A stretch of DNA of 48,869 nt. Origin: Prevotellaceae bacterium UBA6417. Its GTDB lineage: Bacteria > Bacteroidota > Bacteroidia > Bacteroidales > Bacteroidaceae. Made by a program: the position numbers and the translations under genes. Below the pieces are notes generated by a model. That model searched no databases. It saw only the letters and a program-made list of their open reading frames with translations, and was not told where the DNA came from. Within the stretch, counting starts at the first letter, position 1. Every line of letters starts with the position of its first letter. Below, in pieces: positions 42,231 through 48,869 of the stretch. The stretch lies in NCBI GenBank assembly GCA_002439755.1, contig DJPH01000023.1, positions 1 to 48,869 on the forward strand, in the 5' to 3' direction.

Positions 42231-43985
42231 ATGAGGACTATCGCAACAATAATTCTCCTTACATCCTTATTGTCATCCACATTCCAGCCGGCCTTTGCAC
42301 GCAAAGCAAAAAAGCTCAATAAAACTTCAGCCATTGCAACCCTCGATGATGAGAAGTTCAATCTTTATTATCTGGAATCTGTCCTGCAACGCGAGAAAGG
42401 TAATCTTACAGCTCAATTCAACCTGCTGAGACGCGCACTTGAAATAAAACCTAATGCACCGGAAGCCTTATTCGACTTAGCCGAAGTTGCATCGCAAAGT
42501 GAAATCCTGGAGCCCGAACAGATAGAAGCCCTTTATAAAAAAGCCACAGAAAAATCGCCCGACAATACTTTCTATCTCGAATCTTATGGCAAGTACGAGA
42601 TGAAAAACGGCAACTTCAAAGAAGCCATTCCCATTTTCAGGCAACTATCCCACAACGAGCTGAAAAGAGCTACAGCCTATCAAATGCTTGTAACAATCTA
42701 CGAGCAGCAGCAAGATTTCGACAATCTGATTACCACCCTCGATGAATGGGAAAAGGCCGAAGGAGGCTCCGAGGAAATCCAGAACATGAAAATGAAGACA
42801 TGTTTTCAGATGAAGCATTATGAAGAAGGTTTCAAGATTGCATCCCAGCTCATCAAAGAGAATCCTGACAATGATTATTATCCCGTTACATGCGCAGAAG
42901 CATATTTGCAAAAAGGAGACACGGCAACTGCGTGGAAAACCTATGAAAAAGCCATTCAGAAAAATCCCGGAAGTTTATCAGCACAGTTGTTCCGCGTATA
43001 CTATTTTCAATATACACAAAACGAACCGCAGCTGCTCGATGCCTGCGAATCTGTCATTCTTAATGCACAGCAGCCATCGGATATCCGCGTCTCCCTGGCA
43101 CAAGGTCTCATCAGCAACCTGAAGGGGACAAAAGCAGAAAACCGCATCACACAAATTTACAAGAAACTCTGGCAGCAACCGATGAGCGACACCAGATTGC
43201 CAGAACTCTACGGACAATATCTGGCTTCAAAAAATGCACCCGACACGGCTTATATCCCGTGCATGAAAAAAATTCTGGAGATTAATCCGGCCAACGAATC
43301 GGCCCGCCTTACGCTCATTCAGGACAGGCTTAACCACCGCGACTACAAAGCCGCGGCCGGCCTGTGCAGCGAAGGCATTAAACTCAATCCACGCAAACTT
43401 CTTTATTATTACCTTGGCGGTGGTGCTCTGTTTCAACAGAAACACATCGATGAATCTTTACAGATGTTCTCAAACGGAACACACTATGTATCGACCACAA
43501 AAGACAAGGAAATCGTTTCGGGTTTTTATTCCGCCTATGCAGATGCACTGCACGAAAGCGGTAAAATTCGCGAATCATACGCTTGCTATGATTCTGCTTT
43601 GGTCTACAACCCTTCCAATGTAATATGTCTCAACAACTATGCCTATTTTCTGTCCTTGGCAGAAGAGCGGTTAGATCAAGCCGAGCAAATGAGTGCACGA
43701 ACCCTCAAAATAGAACCCGACAATCCGACCTATATCGATACGTATGCGTGGATTCTATTTGTAAAAAAAGACTATGAACAAGCTCGTGCCTACATAGAAC
43801 AAGCACTGAAACTCGTCAAAGATGAAAAAGAAGATGCCAGCCTTTATGAACATGCCGGTGACATCTATATACAGTTAAAAAGAAAAAAAGAAGCCCGGCA
43901 AGCTTGGAAAAAGGCATTGCAATTAGGCAGCAATTCTACAACTCTGAGACAAAAAATAAAGAAATCCAAATATATCCGACCATGA
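42231..43985 (+). CDS. Secreted tetratricopeptide-repeat protein
   Basis: A 584-aa protein starting at MRTIATIILLTSLLSSTFQPAFA, a signal peptide; an ATG at 42195 gives a 12-residue longer N terminus. Nearly the whole mature protein is helical TPR repeats, for example NLTAQFNLLRRALEIKPNAPEALFDLAEVA, GNFKEAIPIFRQLS, NEPQLLDACESVIL, RKLLYYYLGGGALFQQKHIDESLQMF, and the C-terminal ADALHESGKIRESYACYDSALVYNPSN. It is probably a periplasmic scaffold. Its stop overlaps the start of the DUF4292 lipoprotein gene (ATGA), and an EnvC-like gene follows, a gene order I recall as conserved in Bacteroidota. Confidence 0.88.
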   Translation: MRTIATIILLTSLLSSTFQPAFARKAKKLNKTSAIATLDDEKFNLYYLESVLQREKGNLTAQFNLLRRALEIKPNAPEALFDLAEVASQSEILEPEQIEALYKKATEKSPDNTFYLESYGKYEMKNGNFKEAIPIFRQLSHNELKRATAYQMLVTIYEQQQDFDNLITTLDEWEKAEGGSEEIQNMKMKTCFQMKHYEEGFKIASQLIKENPDNDYYPVTCAEAYLQKGDTATAWKTYEKAIQKNPGSLSAQLFRVYYFQYTQNEPQLLDACESVILNAQQPSDIRVSLAQGLISNLKGTKAENRITQIYKKLWQQPMSDTRLPELYGQYLASKNAPDTAYIPCMKKILEINPANESARLTLIQDRLNHRDYKAAAGLCSEGIKLNPRKLLYYYLGGGALFQQKHIDESLQMFSNGTHYVSTTKDKEIVSGFYSAYADALHESGKIRESYACYDSALVYNPSNVICLNNYAYFLSLAEERLDQAEQMSARTLKIEPDNPTYIDTYAWILFVKKDYEQARAYIEQALKLVKDEKEDASLYEHAGDIYIQLKRKKEARQAWKKALQLGSNSTTLRQKIKKSKYIRP

Positions 43986-44815
43986 AACAAATCACTATAC
44001 TCCTATTCATTTTTATATTGGCACTGACAATGGCCGGCTGCAAATCGGGACGCAACCTGCAAAAGGATAAAGACGAAGGTGCAACAACCGAAGCCCTATA
44101 CAAATACAAAGTAGTTGGCAACAGCCAGTCGGAAAAAGCCGTCACCGGAAAAATGAAGATTAGCATACAAGCCGGTGATAAAAACATCTCACTTAGCGGC
44201 AATCTTAAAATGATGCGCAATGATGTCATTCAGCTATCACTGTCATTCTTAGGTATTGAAGTAGGACGTATGGAATTCAGCCCGAAAGATGTTTTGATAC
44301 TCGACCGGGTTCACAAGCAATACGCACGGGTAGACTACACAAAGATTGATTTCCTGCAATCGGCCAAACTTGATTTCAATGCCTTACAGGCGCTCTTTTG
44401 GAACGAGCTGTTTGTTCCCGGCACTGCCGATGTATCAACTGCGCTCAATGACTTCCGCGTTTCAGAAAGCGGTGGCCACACGCTGCTTATTCTCTCGACA
44501 GCACCTCAATTCGACTACTCATTTCTGACCATTACGAACACAGCGAAAATCAACCGAACCACCATTCGACCTAAGAACATTGACAATCAAGACAATCTGG
44601 AATGCCGCTATAGCAACTTTGTCAAATTGGGTGGAAAAACATTTCCATCTTCCATACGGCTCCAATTCAAAGGTGATAAAAAGACTTATACCCTTGATAT
44701 GAACCTAAGCAACCTAAACAATGATTCCGACTGGACAACCCATACCAATGTATCTTCAAAATACAGTCCAATGGATATCAACAAACTGTTGGACAAACTG
44801 GCAGGAGCCCTCTAA
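43982..44815 (+). CDS. DUF4292 family lipoprotein
   Basis: A 277-aa lipoprotein: signal peptide MKQITILLFIFILALT with lipobox MAGC, so Cys20 is the likely lipidated residue. The mature part has the LolA/LolB-like half-barrel pattern of DUF4292: YKVVGNSQSEKAVTGKMKISIQ, NISLSGNLKMMRNDVIQLSLSFLGIEVGRMEFSPKDVLILDRVHKQYARV. It may carry lipids or lipoproteins at the outer membrane. Coupled by a 4-nt overlap to the TPR gene and followed 24 bp later by the EnvC-like gene. Confidence 0.87.
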   Translation: MKQITILLFIFILALTMAGCKSGRNLQKDKDEGATTEALYKYKVVGNSQSEKAVTGKMKISIQAGDKNISLSGNLKMMRNDVIQLSLSFLGIEVGRMEFSPKDVLILDRVHKQYARVDYTKIDFLQSAKLDFNALQALFWNELFVPGTADVSTALNDFRVSESGGHTLLILSTAPQFDYSFLTITNTAKINRTTIRPKNIDNQDNLECRYSNFVKLGGKTFPSSIRLQFKGDKKTYTLDMNLSNLNNDSDWTTHTNVSSKYSPMDINKLLDKLAGAL

Positions 44816-44839
44816 GCAATCGTGAAAACGGTAGAAACG

Positions 44840-46168
44840 ATGAAACAAAAAATATTCCTGTTGTTCCTTTTATGCAGTCTGGCTCTAAGCCTTCCGGCAC
44901 AAACAAACAAAAAGATACGTCAACTGCGCACACAGAAGGCTCAGCTTCAGAAGAAAATTCAAAAAAGCGAACAACAGCTGAAATCAACAAGCCGCAATGT
45001 CCAAAAAGGATTGAACAACCTGTCCGTACTCAACGGACAAATCGAAAAGCAGGAAAAAAGTATCAAAGACATGCAATTTCGCATTGATTCCATCCAGCAC
45101 CATGTCAACAGACTTTCCGGTGAACTGCGAAAGCTCAACAAGCAATTGGATGAGAAGAAGGACAAATACAAACGTTCCATGCTTTATTTATATAACAACC
45201 GGAAATCGCAAAACAAGCTGTTATTTATTCTTTCGGCCGACAATTTTTCGCAAATGCTACGCCGCTATCGATATACCCGCGAATACGCCAAATATCAACG
45301 CGTACAAGGCATGCTCATCCAAAAAAAAGAAGAACAGGTTCACAAAGTTCAGTCAGAGCTGCTTCGTAGCAAATCAAAGCACAGCCAGGCATTAGGGAAG
45401 CAACAAGCTGAAAAAGAAAAACTCGTAACTCAGCAAGACCAACAGAAGAAGACTGTAAAGCAACTGCAAGGCCAGCAAAAACAACTGCAGAATGTCTTGG
45501 CTCAGAACAAAAAGGAAATGACCCGGCTCAATGGGAAAATAGACTATTTCGTTCAACAAGCCATCGAACAGGAGCGGAAACGCCGCGAAGCCGAAGAGCG
45601 CAAACGTAGGGAAGAAGAACGAAAAAAACGCCAGGCAAGCGAAAAAAAGAATATTACAGCCGAGAACAGCCGGTCAAGGAAAGAGAAAGCGCAAAAAGAC
45701 TCACGCCGGAGCGAGCCCATGCCCGAATATAGGGAAAGCAGCAAAGAATACAAATTGGGGCAAAGCTTTTCTTCCAATCGCGGAAAACTGCCCGTACCCG
45801 TTACCGGGCCTTATGTCATTTCAGCCCACTACGGAAATTATTCCATGAAAGGCCTATCCGGTGTACGGCTTGACAACAAAGGTATCAACCTGACAACAAA
45901 ATCCCCCTCCAGCGCCCGATGTGTATTCAACGGTGAAGTCAGCATGGTTTTTGCCTTCGGAGGCATGATGAATGTGCTCGTGCGACATGGCAGCTACATC
46001 TCAGTCTATTGCAACTTATCCTCTGTCTGCGTGTCTAAAGGGCAACGTGTCTCTACGCGACAATCACTGGGAAATGTGGCACGCGATGCATCAGGAAACT
46101 ATACGCTCCACTTCCAATTGCGCAAAGAGACCAAAATCTTGAATCCTGAAAGTTGGATTTCCCGTTAG
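44840..46168 (+). CDS. EnvC-like murein hydrolase activator
   Basis: A 442-aa protein with a signal peptide (MKQKIFLLFLLCSLALSLPA), a long coiled coil (residues ~20-250), a very basic Arg/Glu/Lys-rich linker, and a LytM (M23) domain in the last ~110 residues. The LytM domain is degenerate: where active enzymes have H-x-G-x-D it reads VRLDNKGINL, and the second motif is LHFQL. That is expected for EnvC-type activators, which switch on amidases without cutting peptidoglycan. I start at ATG 44840; a GTG six codons earlier is less likely. The stop interlocks with that of the convergent gene. Confidence 0.88.
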   Translation: MKQKIFLLFLLCSLALSLPAQTNKKIRQLRTQKAQLQKKIQKSEQQLKSTSRNVQKGLNNLSVLNGQIEKQEKSIKDMQFRIDSIQHHVNRLSGELRKLNKQLDEKKDKYKRSMLYLYNNRKSQNKLLFILSADNFSQMLRRYRYTREYAKYQRVQGMLIQKKEEQVHKVQSELLRSKSKHSQALGKQQAEKEKLVTQQDQQKKTVKQLQGQQKQLQNVLAQNKKEMTRLNGKIDYFVQQAIEQERKRREAEERKRREEERKKRQASEKKNITAENSRSRKEKAQKDSRRSEPMPEYRESSKEYKLGQSFSSNRGKLPVPVTGPYVISAHYGNYSMKGLSGVRLDNKGINLTTKSPSSARCVFNGEVSMVFAFGGMMNVLVRHGSYISVYCNLSSVCVSKGQRVSTRQSLGNVARDASGNYTLHFQLRKETKILNPESWISR

Positions 46169-46578
46169 TCCTTTCCGGCTTTCCTGGAAAATACCAGATT
46201 CCATATTTTCACTTCACGGGCAAACACAAAGGCCCCCATTTTCGTGTTGCCTCCCATACGTTGGTACAACAAATCCGCATCCGTAGCAATGGCCTGGCAA
46301 CGGTAATTATCGCGTTCCTCGCTCATATCCGTAATGGCAAAAGCCAAAGGAGTCTCTCCGGGCACTTCAACATTCAATCGGCGCCCCGGCTTACAATTCA
46401 CCATTCTGTCTTTTTGAACATAAATAACCACTGTATCCGTTTTTCCTGACCATATCACTTCCACGGGAATCTTAGTACGCAATTTCACTACCTGCAAGAT
46501 AATCACTACTGCTGCCAGTATGAAAAGCATCACGGCACTCATGCCCCAATGAATCCAAAAACCTTTTACCTTTTTCAT
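46165..46578 (-). CDS. Short single-pass membrane protein, HlyD-like remnant or mini-adaptor
   Basis: A 137-aa protein with one membrane segment (residues ~11-30) and a ~100-residue periplasmic beta-rich part. The stretch MVNCKPGRRLNVEV resembles the K-P-G-Q strand of HlyD-family adaptors and the end, TKMGAFVFAREVKIWNLVFSR, resembles their C-terminal GM-x-A-x-V-x-I-x-LL-x-WLF segment. The lipoyl and coiled-coil hairpin domains of a normal ~400-aa HlyD are absent. It overlaps the C39 ABC exporter gene by 4 nt (ATGA), so it is part of that export system. Family call is tentative. Confidence 0.7.
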   Translation of the reverse strand: MKKVKGFWIHWGMSAVMLFILAAVVIILQVVKLRTKIPVEVIWSGKTDTVVIYVQKDRMVNCKPGRRLNVEVPGETPLAFAITDMSEERDNYRCQAIATDADLLYQRMGGNTKMGAFVFAREVKIWNLVFSRKAGKD

Positions 46579-48761
46579 TCCCTTGCCAGTTCCAATTGAT
46601 TCTTTACCAAATTATAATATACGCCCTTCAATGCCACGAGCTCCTCATGCGTACCTTGCTCTGCCACAATCCCGTGCTTCAGCACAACAATATTGTCGGC
46701 ATGCCTCACGGTTGAAAGCCTGTGTGCTATAACCACCACGGTGCTCTTGGCAAACTCACGCCTCAGATTCTCGGTGATTTTCCTCTCGTTTTCAGCATCA
46801 AGCGAACTGGTGGCCTCGTCCAGCAGCATATAGATAGGATGCTTATACATGGCACGCGCAATCATGATTCTCTGTCTTTCCCCACCGCTGATGCCGTTTC
46901 CTTCTGCTCCTATTTTGGTATTGATGTCCAGCGGAAGCCCGTCCACATACTCTTTCAGACAGGCGGCTTCAAGGGCATCCTGCATCCGTTGTGCATCATA
47001 AGGTTCGCCCAATGTGATATTGTTTTTCAAGGTATCCGAAAAAACAAAATTGTCTTGCATCACAATGCCTGAAACCCGACGCAGCGATTCGGCCTTATAC
47101 ATTCGCAAGTCTTTTCCGTCCAACAGGATGCAGCCTTTTGTCGGTTCATAGAACTTCAACAGAAGCTTCATCAACGTAGTCTTTCCGCTACCGCTTTCGC
47201 CTACTATGGCCGTGGTCTTTCCTGCCGGAATCTTGATCGATACATTCTCCAGCACAGGCTTTCCGGCATTGCCAATATAACCGAAAGTCACATCTTTCAG
47301 TTCTATATCCCTCGGGCTGTCGGTCGGCACATCCATCCCGTCCTTTTTGTCTTCGTTTTCACAGAGATGTACCTCTTCCGAACGTTCCAGACTGATTTTC
47401 GCATCCTGCAGCTGGCGCAGGAAAGTTATCAGTTGCGACAACGGACCGTCTATTTGTCCTATAATGGTACTGATGCTCATCATCATTCCCAATGTCAAAT
47501 CGCCCGATACCACAGCGGCGGCAATCCAGAATGTAACCAGAATATTCCTCGTTTGGCCAATTACCGTATAACCGGTATTCTGTATCTGATCCAAACGCAG
47601 CACCTTCTGACTCATTGCATAAAGCTCCTCTTGCATCGTTTCCCATTCCTTCACCTTGTAGCCGTCATAAGCATTCAGTTTGATATCCGTTATGCCGGTC
47701 ATCAGTTCATACACCTTGTTTTGGTTACGCGCATTCAGTTTGAACTGCTCATAATCCAAGGCCTTCCTCTTTCTGAAAAAATAACTCATCCAAAACGCGC
47801 TTATACCGGTCATGGCCAAATAAAACAGCAAAATTTTCCAGCTGTAAAAACCTATAATCACCGACAGCACCATTCCGGTCAAGAGCGAGAACAAAGTCTG
47901 CATGCTTCCTTGTGTCGTAAAGCTCTGCAAACGGTAATGATCACCTATGCGTTGCTGATAGTCGCCCACACTTTTGGTTTCAAAAAATGTCATCGGCAGC
48001 TTCATCAGCTTTGCCAGATAGTCGTGCAAGATTCTGATGCTGATTCGAGTACCCATATAAAGCGAAACCCAGCTACTCACCATGCCCATGGTGAAACTTC
48101 CCACGAACAGGCACAACTGGGCGACAAGCAATGTGGTAATGATACCGAAATCCCTCATGCCGATACCTTGGTCTACCAAGGCCTGCGTCAGAAACGGCGT
48201 CACCAACGACAGTACCAACCCGCTCAACAGCCCCATCGACAACTGCACCATCTCGTTTTTGAAAGGCCATACATACTTCTTCCCGAACTTCAGCAATGAG
48301 TGCTTCTCTTTCACATCCTCATGACGATAGAAGTCTTCCATCGGTTCAATGGCCACTACTATGCCCCTATCACCGTTCAACCAGCACTTTCCCATATCCT
48401 TTTCGTCATATCCATGCTTGCCATAAGCTGGATTGGCTATATAGAAGGTACGTTTATTGGTCCAGCGGTTGCGCTTCACTTTGTAAAGGACCACGAAATG
48501 GTTCTGCTCCCAATGCAGAATGGCCGGCAATGGGCACTTCTCTTCCAGTTGGTCAAGTGTCATCTCAAACGTGACACTTTCCATTCCTATTTCTTTCAAG
48601 GCATCACGAATGCCCGCTACGCTCACACCCTCACGTGTCAGATGCGAAAGCGTGCGCAAATAGCTCAGCGGATAAGTGCGGCCGTAAGCCGAAGCCACCA
48701 TGCGGATACAAGCCGGTCCGCAATCCATTTGATCAAACTGACGGGTATATTTCAAACGCAT
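46575..48761 (-). CDS. Peptidase C39-containing ABC exporter (bacteriocin/peptide type)
   Basis: A 728-aa exporter: C39 peptidase domain (residues 1-~140), six-helix ABC membrane domain (~165-450) and ATPase (~480-728). The peptidase has Cys14 in DCGPAC and His88 in NHFVVL, but the third triad position reads Asn110 (YIANPAYG) instead of the usual Asp. ATPase motifs are GESGSGKTT, ISGGERQRIMIARAM and MLLDEATSSLDAE. Such proteins remove double-glycine leaders while exporting peptides. No precursor peptide gene is visible in this window. It follows a probable outer-membrane barrel gene by 28 bp and overlaps the short adaptor gene. Confidence 0.93.
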   Translation of the reverse strand: MRLKYTRQFDQMDCGPACIRMVASAYGRTYPLSYLRTLSHLTREGVSVAGIRDALKEIGMESVTFEMTLDQLEEKCPLPAILHWEQNHFVVLYKVKRNRWTNKRTFYIANPAYGKHGYDEKDMGKCWLNGDRGIVVAIEPMEDFYRHEDVKEKHSLLKFGKKYVWPFKNEMVQLSMGLLSGLVLSLVTPFLTQALVDQGIGMRDFGIITTLLVAQLCLFVGSFTMGMVSSWVSLYMGTRISIRILHDYLAKLMKLPMTFFETKSVGDYQQRIGDHYRLQSFTTQGSMQTLFSLLTGMVLSVIIGFYSWKILLFYLAMTGISAFWMSYFFRKRKALDYEQFKLNARNQNKVYELMTGITDIKLNAYDGYKVKEWETMQEELYAMSQKVLRLDQIQNTGYTVIGQTRNILVTFWIAAAVVSGDLTLGMMMSISTIIGQIDGPLSQLITFLRQLQDAKISLERSEEVHLCENEDKKDGMDVPTDSPRDIELKDVTFGYIGNAGKPVLENVSIKIPAGKTTAIVGESGSGKTTLMKLLLKFYEPTKGCILLDGKDLRMYKAESLRRVSGIVMQDNFVFSDTLKNNITLGEPYDAQRMQDALEAACLKEYVDGLPLDINTKIGAEGNGISGGERQRIMIARAMYKHPIYMLLDEATSSLDAENERKITENLRREFAKSTVVVIAHRLSTVRHADNIVVLKHGIVAEQGTHEELVALKGVYYNLVKNQLELARE

Positions 48762-48789
48762 GGCAACTTCATTTTATACAGGTTATTGG

Positions 48790-48869
48790 TTATTTCTTTT
48801 TTGGTTGTTTATTCAATCGGTACACCACATGCAGCATTACATAACGCGGAACTACATTGTAACGCGTCT
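48790..48869 (-). CDS. C-terminal end of a probable outer-membrane beta-barrel protein (partial)
   Basis: The minus strand entering from the right edge has an open frame encoding VVPRYVMLHVVYRLNKQP and then KKK before the stop at 48792-48790. Alternating hydrophobic residues and the Y-R-L-N ending resemble the last strand of TonB-dependent or OMP_b-brl_3-type barrels of Bacteroidota. It ends 28 bp before the C39 exporter gene, which suggests one operon with an outer-membrane component. Only about 25 residues are visible, and a second open frame here encodes a different Cys-rich end, so the call is tentative. Confidence 0.5.
   Translation of the reverse strand, partial: TRYNVVPRYVMLHVVYRLNKQPKKK

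Noticed and set aside
44840..46168. Active M23 peptidase
   Set aside because: The first metal motif lacks the catalytic His and the pattern is that of EnvC-type activators.
48812..48868. Cys-rich peptide end in the other minus-strand frame as a bacteriocin precursor
   Set aside because: Only 19 codons are visible with no leader, while the alternative frame looks like a barrel end with better spacing to the exporter gene. Kept as a possibility, not called.
1..48869. Mobile elements or integrated phage
   Set aside because: No transposase, integrase or phage structural gene and no terminal inverted repeats with target duplications were seen; gene content is typical of a chromosome.

Overview
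The window looks like a chromosomal segment of a Bacteroidales bacterium (Bacteroidaceae/Prevotellaceae-like; I cannot fix the genus). The signs are TAnnTTTG -7 elements, several with a TTTG-like -33 box 19-20 nt upstream, in front of many genes; families typical of the phylum (GH97, GH78, GH76, DUF4834, DUF4292, DUF2490, CvfB-like and VTC/DUF4956 proteins); and C-terminal ends resembling type IX secretion sorting domains. I see no phage, insertion sequence, CRISPR array or rRNA.

Region 1 (1-24134) begins with the end of an LTA-synthase-like phosphoglycerol transferase on the plus strand. A long minus-strand run follows: a tRNA-Leu with its own promoter and terminator, manC, a GH76 mannanase, a secreted GDPD/LamG giant with a small sorting-domain-like partner, a DUF5020-like protein, a split chromate transporter, a 22-bp-period repeat array, a sugar-efflux MFS, a secreted phosphodiester glycosidase, a NatAB-like ABC exporter, MurF, a GH78 rhamnosidase, an IspD/TarI cytidylyltransferase and an FkbM methyltransferase. 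Much of it concerns glycans or phosphodiester-linked sugars.

Region 2 (24158-30926, plus strand) holds a SIMPL protein, a second 22-bp repeat array, an unrecognised secreted beta-propeller-like protein, a GH97 alpha-galactosidase-type enzyme, phosphatidylethanolamine synthesis (Psd, PssA), DUF4834, and rplS behind a structured leader with overlapping alternative pairings.

Region 3 (30991-37764, plus strand) is the most unusual. A VTC-type polyphosphate polymerase, a DUF4956 membrane protein and a DUF2490 outer-membrane-type protein form an operon. After a terminator come a small sorting-domain-like protein and a DUF4353-like carbohydrate-binding protein, then a Ppx/GppA phosphatase. An ECF sigma factor with two small membrane proteins closes the region.

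Region 4 (37790-46168) is mostly housekeeping: pyrH, lolD-like, CvfB-like, dgt, dut, and an envelope operon (TPR protein, DUF4292 lipoprotein, EnvC-like LytM protein). Region 5 (46165-48869, minus strand) is an export locus: the tail of a probable outer-membrane beta-barrel gene, a C39-peptidase ABC exporter and a very short HlyD-like adaptor.

The signals most worth a second look are the two 22-bp arrays, which share a GTACACA core and sit about 110 bp upstream of promoters in the same orientation; the repeated pairing of a ~155-aa sorting-domain-like protein with a larger secreted sugar-binding protein; the VTC/DUF4956/DUF2490 group beside an exopolyphosphatase-family gene; and the rplS leader.
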